Shown: positions 27,843 to 37,926, counted from the first letter of the stretch. The stretch: 64,000 bases of DNA from JAVVHH01 sp963848035 (GCA_963848035.1 CAWKCD010000001.1:496001-560000), one strand, 5' to 3'. Program-made: numbers and translations. The notes: generated by a model from the letters alone, not told the origin.

Positions 27843-28384
27843 GCCGACGCCTCCTGCGACTGATCCACCCCGTGGCCGGAGCCCGGCGCCAGCACGATCT
27901 CCTCCGGCGGCACGACCACAAGCCGCCCCACAGCCAAGTCGACCTCCGGCACCGCCAGCTTCGTGAACGGCACCAGCAGCGCCGCCCCTTCGCCCGCGAT
28001 CTCCAGGCTCGCCCCGGCGCCATAATCATGCACCTGCACGACCCGGCCCAACGCCGCGCCCTCCGCCGTCACCGCCGCCAGCCCCACCAGATCGGACAGA
28101 TAGAAATCGTCCGCCTCCGGCTCGGCCAAGCGCTCGCGCTCGACGAACAGCTTCATGTTGACCAGAAGCTCCGCGGCATTTCGGTCCGGCAACGGCTTGC
28201 CCGCCGCATCGCGCAGCTCAGCAATCCCCTCCGACCGCCAGACGAGCGACCATGCCCGCCCCTGCTCATCGAGCAAAGGCGCATACGTCGCCAAATCCTC
28301 CTCGGCGTAGGAGTGGACGTGGACCAGCCCCCGCACGCCGTGCGGTCGGCCGATCACGCCCAACAGGATGCGCTTGCCGCCCAA
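27839..28384 (-). CDS. rimM: Ribosome maturation factor RimM
   Basis: 16S rRNA processing factor that binds S19 during 30S assembly. The 181-residue protein starts with LLGVIGRPHGVRGLVHVHSY, the diagnostic RimM motif, and ends with a PRC-barrel part (DFYLSDLVGL ... VPFTKLAVPEVDL). The start is TTG three bases after the rpsP stop; no ATG gives a complete domain. Its stop overlaps the trmD start. Confidence 0.93.
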   Translation of the reverse strand: MGGKRILLGVIGRPHGVRGLVHVHSYAEEDLATYAPLLDEQGRAWSLVWRSEGIAELRDAAGKPLPDRNAAELLVNMKLFVERERLAEPEADDFYLSDLVGLAAVTAEGAALGRVVQVHDYGAGASLEIAGEGAALLVPFTKLAVPEVDLAVGRLVVVPPEEIVLAPGSGHGVDQSQEASA

Positions 28385-28387
28385 GAA

Positions 28388-28723
28388 CTAGCCCGCAGCG
28401 GCGGCTTTCGCCCGCTCTTGCGCCTTCTTCTTCGGCGCCGACTGGATCGGCTGCTCGCGGAACACTGGCATCGGCGCAAGGCCAGCATGCCCGAGGAACT
28501 TCGCCACCCGCTCGGTCGGCAGCGCGCCCTCGTCCATCCAATGCTGGATGCGCTCGTTCTGCAGCCGCACGCGATCCGCGTGCTCGGCGGGCAGCATCGG
28601 GTTGTAGCTGCCGACCTTCTCGAGGAAGCGGCCATCCCGCGGACTGCGGCTGTCGGCAACCACGATGTGGTAGTACGGCCGCTTCTTGGCGCCAGCGCGG
28701 GAAAGACGGATTTTCAAGCCCAT
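28388..28723 (-). CDS. rpsP: 30S ribosomal protein S16
   Basis: Small-subunit ribosomal protein. 111 residues with the hallmark start KIRLSRAGAKKRPYYHIVVA and the SYNPMLP segment, followed by a charged Ala/Lys-rich C-terminal extension common in alphaproteobacteria. Located between ffh and rimM in the conserved operon. Confidence 0.97.
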   Translation of the reverse strand: MGLKIRLSRAGAKKRPYYHIVVADSRSPRDGRFLEKVGSYNPMLPAEHADRVRLQNERIQHWMDEGALPTERVAKFLGHAGLAPMPVFREQPIQSAPKKKAQERAKAAAAG

Positions 28724-28749
28724 AGAGAGTGTTTCCTTGACGTAGAAAG

Positions 28750-30132
28750 TTAAAACGGACGGCGCGGTCCCTGGCTCATGCCCTTCGGCATCAGCGCGCC
28801 CATACCCTGCCGCATGAGGCCCTTCTGACCGAGCTTGCCCATGCGCTTCATCATCGTGGACATGTCGTCGAACTGCTTGAGCAGCTTGTTCACGTCCTGC
28901 ACCGTCGTCCCCGAACCGGCGGCGATCCGCTTCTTGCGGCTCGCCTTGATCACGTCCGGCGTCTTGCGCTCCTTCTTCGTCATCGACGAAATGATCGCCG
29001 CCTGACGCTTCAGGATCGTGGTGTCGAGCTTCGCCTCGTCGAGCTGGCCCTTCAGCTTCGCCACGCCCGGCAACATGCCCAGGATGCCCGAAAGGCTGCC
29101 CATCTTGGTGATCTGCTTGAGCTGGTTCGCGTAGTCGTCGAGATCGAACTGCCCGCGCATCATGCGCTTGGCCAGCCGCTCCGCGTCCTCCTGCTCGATG
29201 TTCTCGCTGGCTTTCTCGACCAGCCCGACCACGTCGCCCATCCCGAGGATGCGCCCCGCGACGCGCTCCGGATGGAATTCCTCGAGCGCATCCAGCTTCT
29301 CGCCGGTGCCGGTCAGCTTGATCGGCGCGCCCGTGACTTGCCGCATCGACAGCGCCGCGCCGCCGCGCGCATCGCCGTCCATCCGCGTCATCACGATGCC
29401 GGTGACGCCGAGAGCGTCGTTGAACGCCTTGGCCGTATTGACCGCGTCCTGACCGGTCATGGCGTCGACCACCAGCAGCGTCTCCGCCGGGTTGGTCGCC
29501 TCGCGGACGGCGCGGACCTCGTCCATCAGCGCCTGGTCGATCGACAACCGCCCGGCGGTGTCGAGGATGACGATGTCGAAGACTTCGCGCCGGCCGGTCT
29601 CCATCGCGCGGCGGGCGATCTCGACCGGGGTCTGGCCCGGGATGATCGGCAGCGATGCCACCCCAGCCTGCTCGGCGAGTTGCTGCAACTGCAGCTGCGC
29701 CGCCGGCCGCTGCGTGTCCAGCGACGCCAGCAGCACCTTCCGCCGGTCCCGCCGCGTCAGCCGCAACGCCAGCTTGCCCGACGTCGTCGTCTTGCCCGAC
29801 CCCTGCAAACCCACCATCAGCAGCGGGATCGGCGCCGTCGCATTCAGGTTGAGCGGCACCGCCCCCGTGCCGCCGAGAGCCTCGACGAGCTGGTCGTTGA
29901 CGATCTTGATGACCATCTGCCCGGGGCTGACGCTATCCAGCACCTCGGCGCCCAAGGCCCGCTCGCGCACCCCGTTGATGAACTCGCGCACCACCGGCAG
30001 CGCGACGTCTGCCTCCAGCAGCGCCAGCCGCACTTCCCGCAGCGCATCGGCAATATCCGCCTCCGACAACCGTCCGCGCGCGCGGAGGCGATCGAAAACG
30101 TCGGAAAGCTTGCCCGATAGGGCGTCGAACAT
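28750..30132 (-). CDS. ffh: Signal recognition particle GTPase Ffh
   Basis: SRP54 homologue that targets membrane proteins co-translationally with 4.5S RNA and FtsY. 460 residues: N domain, then the G domain with P-loop GLQGSGKTTTSGKLA near residue 107, DTQRPAAQLQLQQL and DTAGRLSIDQ near residue 190, and the Met-rich M domain from about residue 300 (ILGMGDVVGL, then MSTMMKRMGKLGQKGLMRQGM). First gene of the ffh-to-leuB run. The gene for 4.5S RNA was not seen nearby. Confidence 0.97.
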   Translation of the reverse strand: MFDALSGKLSDVFDRLRARGRLSEADIADALREVRLALLEADVALPVVREFINGVRERALGAEVLDSVSPGQMVIKIVNDQLVEALGGTGAVPLNLNATAPIPLLMVGLQGSGKTTTSGKLALRLTRRDRRKVLLASLDTQRPAAQLQLQQLAEQAGVASLPIIPGQTPVEIARRAMETGRREVFDIVILDTAGRLSIDQALMDEVRAVREATNPAETLLVVDAMTGQDAVNTAKAFNDALGVTGIVMTRMDGDARGGAALSMRQVTGAPIKLTGTGEKLDALEEFHPERVAGRILGMGDVVGLVEKASENIEQEDAERLAKRMMRGQFDLDDYANQLKQITKMGSLSGILGMLPGVAKLKGQLDEAKLDTTILKRQAAIISSMTKKERKTPDVIKASRKKRIAAGSGTTVQDVNKLLKQFDDMSTMMKRMGKLGQKGLMRQGMGALMPKGMSQGPRRPF

Positions 30133-30303
30133 CGCGCGGCAGTCCTCAAACGGAAAGGCGCCGCTGCGCGGGCACGCGGAGCGGCGTTTTGGTCAGAGCG
30201 GGGACATACGAGCCGGCCCCTCCCAAGTCAATGCCATCCGCACCCCATTGCCCCCGCACGTCCGAGATGATCTGCTCCGGCGAAACAACGGGAGGAGACC
30301 ACA

Positions 30304-31875
30304 ATGCCAATCAACCGCTGGCTTGTGACGGCGCTCGCGATCGCAACCCTCAGCCCCGCCGTCGCGCACGCCCAATCCCCCTGCGCCAGCCTCTCCACCC
30401 TCGCCATCGCCGCCGACCACATCGGCCTCCCCAGCTCCGGCGCCCACGTCGCGGCCGCGCAAACCGTCGGCGCGTCCTGCCACGTCACCGCCGAGATCGC
30501 CCCGCTCGACCCGGCCGCACCGCCCATCAAGCTCGAGGTCAACCTGCCGGAGACCTGGAACGGCAAGGCCCTCATGTACGGTGGCGGCGGCTTCAACGGC
30601 AGCATCCTCAGCTCGCCCGGCGCCATCCGCCTGCAGCCCGCCGGCATGCCCACCCCGCTGGGCCGCGGCTTTGCCACCTTCGCCAGCAACTCAGGCCACG
30701 CCGGCCCCTCCACCGACGGCTCCTTCGCCGCCAACGACGAGGCGCTGCGCAACTACGCCCACGAGGCCCTCAAGAAGACCCACGACGTCGCCGTCCAGGT
30801 CATCGCCCAGCGCTACGGCCGCAAGCCCGACAAGCTCTACTTCCGCGGCAGCTCGAACGGCGGCAAGGAAGCCCTCGCGATGATCCAGAAATACCCGTCC
30901 GACCTCGACGGCGCGATCATCTTCTGGCCCGCCCCGCTCTACACGCGCCTCGCCCTGCAATTCGCCAAGGTCTCCCGCGCCCTGCTCCAACCCGGCGCCT
31001 ACCCAGACCTCGCCCAGCGCCGCGCCGTGCTCGACGCCGCCTTCGCCGCCTGCGACGGCTTCGACGGCGCCGCCGACCACCTCATCAGCAACACCCGCCA
31101 GTGCCAACGCAGCTTCGACCCGGCGACTGCGCATCTCTCGCCCCCGCAACTCGCCGCCTTCCAAGCCATGGAATCCCCGATCGACCTCGCCGAAACCGTC
31201 GGCACCGGCGTCAGCTATCCCGGCTTCAACGCCTGGGGCACCGATTTCGGCAGCCGCACCGATGACGACATGTCCCGCGGCGTCACCGCCCAGGGCCTCG
31301 GCACGGTGGCCCCCGCCTTCCCCGTCACGGCGGGAATGCCGTTCATGCACAACTTCGCTGACCAGTTCCTCAAATATTTCGTCACCCGCGACCCCAACGC
31401 CGACTGGCGCAACCTCGACCCCGAGCATCCCGGCAAATGGCGCGCCCGCCTCGCTGACCTCGCCAACCTGCTCGACATGACCCAGACCGACCTCTCCGCC
31501 TTCGCCCGCCGCGGCGGCAAGATCGTCATGGTCCACGGCATGGCCGACCAGATCATCCCGCCCCAGGCCACCGAGCAATATTTCGACGCCGTCGTCCGCA
31601 CCATGGGCCGCGACACCGTCGCCGGGTTCTTCAAATTCTACGAACTGCCCGGCACCGCCCATAGCGGCAATGGCACCGCCTTCACCCCCACCTGGGACGC
31701 CCTCGGCGCCCTCGACCATTGGGTCACCGCTGGCGGCCCACCCGAGAACCCGGTGGTCACCGACACCTACGCCGTCGCCGGCCGCACCCGCCCGCTCTGC
31801 GAATATCCGGGCTGGCCGCACTACAAAGGAACCGGAGACGTGAACCAAGCCGCCAATTTCGACTGCGCCGAGTAG
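30304..31875 (+). CDS. Tannase/feruloyl esterase family secreted hydrolase lacking the paired active-site cysteines
   Basis: Exported serine esterase, 523 residues, probably acting on aromatic (phenolic) esters. A Sec signal ends near AVAHAQS. The nucleophile is the Ser in FRGSSNGGKEA near residue 180, the Asp is in HGMADQIIPP near residue 415 and the His in PGTAHSGNG near residue 455. The family normally has CS and HC at these places, with the two Cys forming a disulfide that joins Ser and His; here both Cys are Ser. Other Cys (near residues 27, 59, 253, 262, 508, 521) could form disulfides. A GGAGGAG ribosome site precedes the ATG. Divergent from ffh. Confidence 0.86.
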   Translation: MPINRWLVTALAIATLSPAVAHAQSPCASLSTLAIAADHIGLPSSGAHVAAAQTVGASCHVTAEIAPLDPAAPPIKLEVNLPETWNGKALMYGGGGFNGSILSSPGAIRLQPAGMPTPLGRGFATFASNSGHAGPSTDGSFAANDEALRNYAHEALKKTHDVAVQVIAQRYGRKPDKLYFRGSSNGGKEALAMIQKYPSDLDGAIIFWPAPLYTRLALQFAKVSRALLQPGAYPDLAQRRAVLDAAFAACDGFDGAADHLISNTRQCQRSFDPATAHLSPPQLAAFQAMESPIDLAETVGTGVSYPGFNAWGTDFGSRTDDDMSRGVTAQGLGTVAPAFPVTAGMPFMHNFADQFLKYFVTRDPNADWRNLDPEHPGKWRARLADLANLLDMTQTDLSAFARRGGKIVMVHGMADQIIPPQATEQYFDAVVRTMGRDTVAGFFKFYELPGTAHSGNGTAFTPTWDALGALDHWVTAGGPPENPVVTDTYAVAGRTRPLCEYPGWPHYKGTGDVNQAANFDCAE

Positions 31876-31987
31876 CCACCCCACCTGACCCTGTCGAAAT
31901 CTACGCGCGCCGTGACCTCCATACTGATCCGCGTTGCGCAGTCCTTGGGTCAACGAAAGAGATCGGTTTGCGCCGGGTTGCCGACTA

Positions 31988-32689
31988 CTACACGGACCGC
32001 GTGATCCCGCCGTCCACCCGAAGGTTCTGCCCGGTGATGTACCCGGCTCCCTCCGACGCCAGGAAGGCGATCGTCGCCGCGATCTCCTTGGTCCGGCCAT
32101 AGCGGCCCATCGGGATCCGCGCCCGGAACTCCTCCTTCTCCGGCAGGCTGTCGATGAATCCCGGCAGCACGTTGTTCATCCGTACATTGTCCGCCGCGTA
32201 GCGGTCCGCGAACAGCTTGGTGAACGCCGCGAGCCCGGCGCGAAACACCCCGGAGGTTGGAAACACCGGGTCCGGCTCGAACGCGGCGAAGGTCGAGATA
32301 TTGATGATCGACCCGGATTTCTGCGCCTGCATGATCGGCGCGACCAGCCGCGTCGGACGCACGACGTTGAGGAAATAGACCTCCATGCCGCGATGCCAGT
32401 CCTCGTCGGTCAGGTCGAGCAACGGCGCCCGCGGGCCATGGCCGGCGCTGTTGACCAACACGTCGATCCGTCCCCAGCGCTGCATCGTCGCGTCCACCAG
32501 CCGCTTCAAATCATCCGGCGATTGGTTGGAACCGGTGACGCCGAGGCCGCCCAATTCCGCCGCCAGCGCCTCGCCCTTGCCGGACGAGGAGAGGATTGCC
32601 ACGCGATGGCCGTCCTGCGCGAGCCGCCGCGCGGCGCCCGCTCCCATGCCGCTTCCGCCCGCCGTGATGACGGCGACCCGATCGTTCAT
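31988..32689 (-). CDS. Short-chain dehydrogenase/reductase family protein with atypical active site
   Basis: A 233-residue SDR fold protein: cofactor motif TAGGSGMGAGAA near residue 11, LVNSAGHG near residue 80, the Ser region INISTFAAFEP near residue 133 and the C-terminal YITGQNLRVDGG. The expected YxxxK is not there; the aligned stretch reads FPTSGVFRAGLAAF, with Ser/Thr and Arg in place of Tyr and Lys. Such proteins form a recognisable subgroup and may use a different mechanism or be non-catalytic. The internal ATG was chosen for its GGAAG ribosome site and because it puts the cofactor motif near the N-terminus. Substrate unknown. Confidence 0.82.
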   Translation of the reverse strand: MNDRVAVITAGGSGMGAGAARRLAQDGHRVAILSSSGKGEALAAELGGLGVTGSNQSPDDLKRLVDATMQRWGRIDVLVNSAGHGPRAPLLDLTDEDWHRGMEVYFLNVVRPTRLVAPIMQAQKSGSIINISTFAAFEPDPVFPTSGVFRAGLAAFTKLFADRYAADNVRMNNVLPGFIDSLPEKEEFRARIPMGRYGRTKEIAATIAFLASEGAGYITGQNLRVDGGITRSV

Positions 32690-32799
32690 TGCGCTTCCTT
32701 CGCTGTGATTGGCCAATTCCGCGACTGGTCATACGCCCCGCGGCCCGATCTCTGCCAGGCTCACCCCAAGGCCAGCATCGTTTCCGGCATCGTTCAGCG

Positions 32800-33663
32800 T
32801 CAGCCCACCTGACAAACCGGGCACCAGTAAAGCTTCCGCCCCGCCATCATCTCCATCCGGATCGGCGTCCCGCACACCCGGCAAGGCTCGCCGTTCCGGA
32901 AGGCCACATACGACCGCGCATCCCGCCGCATCCGCCGCCCCACCACCGGCACGCCCCGTGGCCGATCCTGCGGCCGCGTCGTGATAATGACGCCGTCCCG
33001 CACCCCGTCCCGCAACAGCCCCTGCGCATCCCGCCACAACGCCTTGAACTGCGCCTCCCGAAGCTGACTACCCGGTCGATGCGGCTCGATCCGCGCCCGG
33101 AACAGCAGCTCCGCCCGATAGATGTTGCCGATCCCCCCGATCACCTCCTGCCGCATTAACAATTGCCCGATCGCCATCTTCGACTTCGAGATCACCGCCC
33201 AGGCCCGCGACGGCCGGGCCCCCGCCCGCAGCGGATCCGGCCCGATATCCGCGATCGTCGCCGCCTTCTCTGCCGGGCTCTGCAGCGCGCAGATCGTCGG
33301 CCCGCTCAGATCCGCGATATGCGTGGCGCTCGCCAACCGCAGCCGCACCACGCCGCGCGCCACCGGTCTGCCCTCCTCGTCCTGCGCAGCCTCCTCCCGC
33401 GAGCGCCGCCCAATTCCCTCCAGGCCCGGCCCGTCGAACCGCCACATCCCGTACATCCCGAGATGCACGCGCAGCCACAGATCGCCCTCGAAGCCGAGGA
33501 ACATCTGCTTGCCCCAAGCCTCCGCCGCCAGCAGCCGCTTGCCGTCAATTGCCGCAGCACCATCCGCGAACCGCCCCTGCGGGCTGCTCGCCTCGAGCAC
33601 CTGGCCGACGAAGAATTCGTTGAACGCATTGGCGAGGCGATGAACGGTATGACCTTCGGGCAC
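32800..33663 (-). CDS. nei: Fpg/Nei family DNA glycosylase (endonuclease VIII-like)
   Basis: Base-excision repair glycosylase/AP lyase for oxidised bases. The 287-residue protein starts GTG then PEGHTVHRLAN, giving the N-terminal Pro nucleophile and catalytic Glu; PEGH is typical of Nei rather than Fpg (PELPE). The helix-two-turn-helix region includes IGGIGNIYRAELLF near residue 175. The zinc finger at the C-terminus is CRVC ... CPVC with 17 residues between the pairs, and the Arg of the finger is present (GRKLYWCPVC). Stands alone next to an MlrC-family gene. Confidence 0.9.
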   Translation of the reverse strand: MPEGHTVHRLANAFNEFFVGQVLEASSPQGRFADGAAAIDGKRLLAAEAWGKQMFLGFEGDLWLRVHLGMYGMWRFDGPGLEGIGRRSREEAAQDEEGRPVARGVVRLRLASATHIADLSGPTICALQSPAEKAATIADIGPDPLRAGARPSRAWAVISKSKMAIGQLLMRQEVIGGIGNIYRAELLFRARIEPHRPGSQLREAQFKALWRDAQGLLRDGVRDGVIITTRPQDRPRGVPVVGRRMRRDARSYVAFRNGEPCRVCGTPIRMEMMAGRKLYWCPVCQVG

Positions 33664-33717
33664 GCGGCGTTTCCTGATCGGCGGATCGTCCCGACATGGG
33701 TCCGCCGCGCGGTTGCG

Positions 33718-35200
33718 CTACCGGTTCGCCCCCGGACGCAGCCGCAAGCCCGGCCGCAAATGCCGGAACGGCAACACCGCCGGATCGGCGATCACCGGCC
33801 CCGGCGCCGCTGCGACGATGATCCGCCGCGCGATCGGCCCGAAATCGGCCCGGAAATGCACCGACGATTTCAGCGCCAGGATCGGCGCCTCGGAAGGCTC
33901 GATCCCCACATGCCGCAGGATCGCCTGATCCAGCGCCTGCATTTTCCGGCTCACCACCATCACCCGGATCCCCGGCTCCACCTCGATCAGCGCGCAATGC
34001 CCGAGATTGCCCGGATTGCCCGCCCCCATCGGCCCGGTCAGCGTGAAACGTCCGTCGGTCAGCCGCAGCACGAGCGCCCGAACCGCCAACGGCGCCCCAT
34101 CCGACTTGCCCCCGAGCTGCAGATCGACCGCCGCCCCCTCCCCCGCCGCATGGCAAGCGGCCGCGCTCTCCCGATCGTTGATCAGGCACAGCACCGCGCC
34201 CCGCGCGCCCTGCCGGACCAGCTCCGCCAGCAGCCCCGTCGTATCGCCATGCCCGCCGCCGCCCGGATTGTCCTGCGTATCCGCGATCACGACAGGCCCG
34301 CCGGTCTCCCGCAGCGCCGCCCGCACGGCGTCCCCCGCATCCAGGATCTCCGAGTGGAACTCGGCCTCCCGCCGCTCCAACTCGGCCAGGAACCGCGAAG
34401 CCGCCGCCTCCGCCGCCGCCTTGGTCTCGGCATAGGCCGCCAGCGCCGGGCCGCAGCCGTCGAAATCCGCATAGGGAAACCCGAAACACCAGGCCAGCTC
34501 GATCGCGCCCGTCTCCGACAGGATCGCCTCCCGCGCCGCCATCACATCCGCCATCGGCGCCATCAGCGTGCATTGGCTGGTGATCGGAATGAGGTAATCC
34601 ACCTGCCGATAGGCCACCTCGAACCGCCGCCCCAAGCCGGATCCGCCGCAGCAACAGCCGCATCGCCCGCGCTCCGGCAGCCGGCATGTCCACATGCGGG
34701 TATGTCAGATACGGCGACAGCGAATCCGAATGCAGCACCATCGCCTCGGTCATGTTCGCATGCGGATCCAGGCTCGCCGCCACCGGCACGTCACCCACGA
34801 TCGCGCGCACCCGCCGCAGCAACTCGCCCTCCATGTCCGGAAAACGATCGGCCACCCCGGCCCCATGCAGATCGAGATACACCCCGTCCAGCGCCCCCTC
34901 ATCCAACGCCGCCGACAGCCCGGCGCCGATCAACGCCGCCACCCGCTCGAACGCCTCGTCCTGCACCGGCCCCGCCGGATTGGCGAAACACCAGGTCAGC
35001 GGCACCAACACGTGCCCCTCCGCCTCCGCCACCTCGATCGCCCCCCGCAACCCGCACGACGCGCCGCGGATCACCGGCAGCAGCGCCGGCCCGGACGTCA
35101 GCGGCGGAAACCCGCCCGGACGCAGGAAATCGGCGTAGCTGGTCGGCAGCGGCGCGAACGAATGGCTCTCGTGCAGAAACCCGCCGACGGCAATACGCAT
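33718..35200 (-). CDS. MlrC family metallopeptidase (DUF1485); one +1 frame break
   Basis: Zinc-dependent peptidase/amidase related to MlrC, which cleaves linearised microcystin. About 493 residues after repair. Metal ligands are visible in GGFLHESHSF near residue 7, LDLHGAGV near residue 105 and SLDPHANMT near residue 140. The frame breaks near 34642 within a G run: removing one G from CTT GGGG restores RRFEVAYRQVDYLIP. The C-terminal half keeps DTQDNPGGGGHGDTTGLL. A GAGGAAAGAGGGG ribosome region precedes the ATG. In this genome it may be another peptide-degrading enzyme linked to peptide uptake; the natural substrate is unknown. Confidence 0.85.
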
Positions 35201-35285
35201 CCCAAACCCCTCTTTCCTCGCCCGCAGACTTGATCCGCAGGTCCATCGTGCCGCAAGGAGAACACGGCGGCAGCGGAGATGACAG

Positions 35286-36318
35286 GTGAAGGTGTTCTGG
35301 GATGAGATTCAGCTCCAGCACACGCCAGGGTTTTTCCTCCAGCGCGGCCAGCTCCGGCCGAACTTCGAGATCCCAGCGCGTGCGGTCTCCCTTTTGCAGG
35401 GGGTGGCCACCCTCTCGCTAACGCCCGAATCCCCGCCGCACGCCCCGCAGAGCTCCCTCGAGCTGGTCCACACCCCCGACTACCTCGACTTCCTCCGCAC
35501 CGCCCATGCCGACTGGGCCGAACTCCCCGGCGCCGGCCCCGAAGCCGTCGCCAACATCCACCCCACGCCCGAGATGCTCGCCAACGGCGCCCGCCCCAGC
35601 CCCTCCATCGTCGGCCGCACCGGCTGGTTCACCGCCGACGCCGCCTGCCCGATCGGCCCGCACACCTGGGAAGCCGCCCTTTCCGCCGCCCGCTGCGCGC
35701 TCGCTGCCGCCGACGAAGCCGCCGCGGGGCGAACCGCCTACGCGCTCGTCCGCCCGCCCGGCCATCACGCCTACCCGGCGCGCGCCGGCGGCCACTGCTA
35801 CCTGAACAACGCCGCCCTCGCCGCCGAACGCCTGCGCCAAGCCGGCGCCGCCCGGGTCGCCATGCTCGACATCGACAGCCACCACGGCAACGGCACCCAG
35901 GCCGCTTTCTGGGCCCGCGACGACGTCCTGTTCGTCTCGCTCCACGGCGATCCCGGCGGCTACTATCCCTGGTATGTCGGCCACGAGGACGAACGCGGCG
36001 CCGGGCCCGGCGAGGGCTTCAACCTTAATCTCCCGCTGGCCCGCGGCAGCGCCGACTCCCGCTGGCTCGTCGCCCTCGACACTGGCCTCTCCGCCATCCG
36101 CCGCTTCGGCGCCGACGCCCTCGTCCTCAGCCTCGGCTTCGACGCCTCCGAGCACGAACCGCTGAACTATCTCGCCGTCACGCGAAGACGGCTTCGCCCG
36201 CGCCGGCGAACGCATCGGCGCCCTCAGACTGCCCGCCGCCATCGTCCAGGAGGGCGGCTACAACACCGACCTGCTCGGCAAGCTGCTCCAGCGCTTCCTC
36301 GCCGCCTACGCCGGATGA
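35286..36318 (+). CDS. Histone deacetylase-like amidohydrolase (acetylpolyamine amidohydrolase type); one +1 frame break
   Basis: Zinc amidohydrolase of the arginase/deacetylase fold, about 343 residues, likely removing acetyl groups from polyamines or similar small amines. Active-site residues: tandem His in RPPGHHAYP near residue 158, zinc ligands in DIDSHHGNGT near residue 197 and FDASEHE near residue 286. The start is GTG. The frame is broken near 36184; dropping one C gives VTEDGFARAGERIG and the end GGYNTDLLG ... AYAG. Its stop overlaps the comM start (ATGA). Without the repair the frame runs into comM and would look like a fusion, which it is not. Confidence 0.87.
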
Positions 36319-37817
36319 TCGCCCGCATCCTGTCCTTCGCCTTCAGCGGCATCGAAGCCGTGCCGGTCGAAGTGCAGGTGCAGATCTCGAGCGGCCTGCC
36401 CGCCTTCCTCGTCGTCGGGCTGCCCGACAAGGCGGTCGGCGAAGCGCGCGAGCGGGTCCGCGCGGCGCTCACCGCGATGGGCCTGTCGCTGCCGCCCAAG
36501 CGCGTGCTGATCAACCTGGCGCCGGCCGACCTGCTCAAGGAGGGCAGCCATTTCGACCTGCCGATCGCGCTCGCCGTGCTGTCCGCGATGGACGTGCTGC
36601 CCCGCGAGGACCTCGCCGAATACGCCGCCCTCGGCGAACTCTCGCTGGACGGCAGCCTGAACGCGGTCGCCGGCGTGCTGCCCGCGGCGATGGCGGCCAG
36701 CGCGCGCGACCTCGGACTGATCTGCCCCGCGATCCAGGGCGGCGAGGCCGCCTGGGCCGGACGGATCGAAGTGCTCGCCGCGCCCGACCTGCTGACGCTG
36801 ATCAACCATTTCCGCGGCACGCAGGTCCTCGCCCCGCCGGAAGCGGCCGCCGCGCAGCCGCAGGAGGGCTTCCCCGATCTGGCCGAAGTGCGCGGCATGG
36901 AGACCGCCAAGCGCGCCCTCGAGATCGCCGCCGCCGGCGGCCACAACCTCATGCTGGTCGGCCCGCCCGGCGCCGGCAAAAGCATGTTGGCCGCCCGTCT
37001 CCCGCCGCTGCTGCCCGATCTCTCGCCCGCCGAGGCGCTCGAGGTCAGCATGATCCACTCGGTCGCCGGACTGCTCGACGGCGGACGCCTCGTCATGCGC
37101 CCGCCCTACCGCGAACCCCATCACGGCGCCTCGCAAGCCGCCCTGGCCGGCGGCGGCATCCGCGCCAAACCCGGCGAGGTCAGCCTCGCCCATCGCGGCG
37201 TGCTGTTCCTCGACGAGCTGCCGGAATTTCCGCGCCAGGCGCTCGAAGCTCTGCGCCAGCCGCTCGAGAGCGGCCGCACCACCGTCTCCCGCGCCGCCGC
37301 CCATGTCACCTACCCGGCACGCTTCCAGCTCGTCACCGCGATGAACCCCTGCCGCTGCGGCCATCTCGGCGACGCCTCGCGCGAGTGCAACAAGGCGCCA
37401 CGCTGCGGCGAGGACTACATGGGCCGGATCAGCGGCCCCCTGCTCGACCGCATGGACATCGTCGTCCAGGTCCAGCCGGTCCCGCCCGCCGAGCTCTCCC
37501 GCGCCCCGCCCGGCGAGCGCACCGAGGCCGTCGCGACCCGCGTCTCAGCCGCCCGCGCCCGCCAACGCGACCGCTATGGCGCGCAAGGCCCGACCAGCAA
37601 CGCCGAAGCCGATGTCGGCGCGATCGAACTGCACCCGGACGCCCGGACCCTGGCCGAGCAGGCCTCGGAAAAACTGCGCCTCTCCGCCCGCGGCTTCACC
37701 CGCGTGCTGCGCGTCGCCCGAACCATCGCCGACCTCGCCGGCGAACCGACGGTGCGCCGGTCCGACGTGGCCGAAGCCCTCGCCTACCGCCACCGCGTGC
37801 CCGGACGAACTATCTAG
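36315..37817 (+). CDS. comM: YifB family Mg-chelatase-like AAA ATPase (ComM)
   Basis: 500-residue AAA+ helicase of the ComM/YifB family, which promotes branch migration during natural transformation in competent species. N-terminal Lon-like fold (GLPAFLVVGLPDKAVGEARE), then the chelatase domain with Walker A GPPGAGKS near residue 218 and Walker B-like LFLDELPEF near residue 295; a Cys-rich NPCRCG ... CGEDY insert is typical. Overlaps the deacetylase-like gene by 4 nt. Followed by a strong stem-loop. Whether the organism is transformable cannot be told. Confidence 0.92.
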   Translation: MIARILSFAFSGIEAVPVEVQVQISSGLPAFLVVGLPDKAVGEARERVRAALTAMGLSLPPKRVLINLAPADLLKEGSHFDLPIALAVLSAMDVLPREDLAEYAALGELSLDGSLNAVAGVLPAAMAASARDLGLICPAIQGGEAAWAGRIEVLAAPDLLTLINHFRGTQVLAPPEAAAAQPQEGFPDLAEVRGMETAKRALEIAAAGGHNLMLVGPPGAGKSMLAARLPPLLPDLSPAEALEVSMIHSVAGLLDGGRLVMRPPYREPHHGASQAALAGGGIRAKPGEVSLAHRGVLFLDELPEFPRQALEALRQPLESGRTTVSRAAAHVTYPARFQLVTAMNPCRCGHLGDASRECNKAPRCGEDYMGRISGPLLDRMDIVVQVQPVPPAELSRAPPGERTEAVATRVSAARARQRDRYGAQGPTSNAEADVGAIELHPDARTLAEQASEKLRLSARGFTRVLRVARTIADLAGEPTVRRSDVAEALAYRHRVPGRTI

Positions 37818-37926
37818 ACCGCTCCTCTGCCCAATCCGGCGTCTCGTTCAGCAACTCGCCGGCGACGTGCCGGTGCAACAGCGACGACTGATGGTGCGAG
37901 CACGCCAAGATATCGGGGGCATATGC

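Noticed and set aside
35286..37817. Apparent fusion of a histone-deacetylase-like protein with ComM
   Set aside because: The merged frame arises only because one extra base near 36184 throws the deacetylase frame into that of comM. Removing it gives a normal deacetylase end with a stop overlapping the comM ATG.
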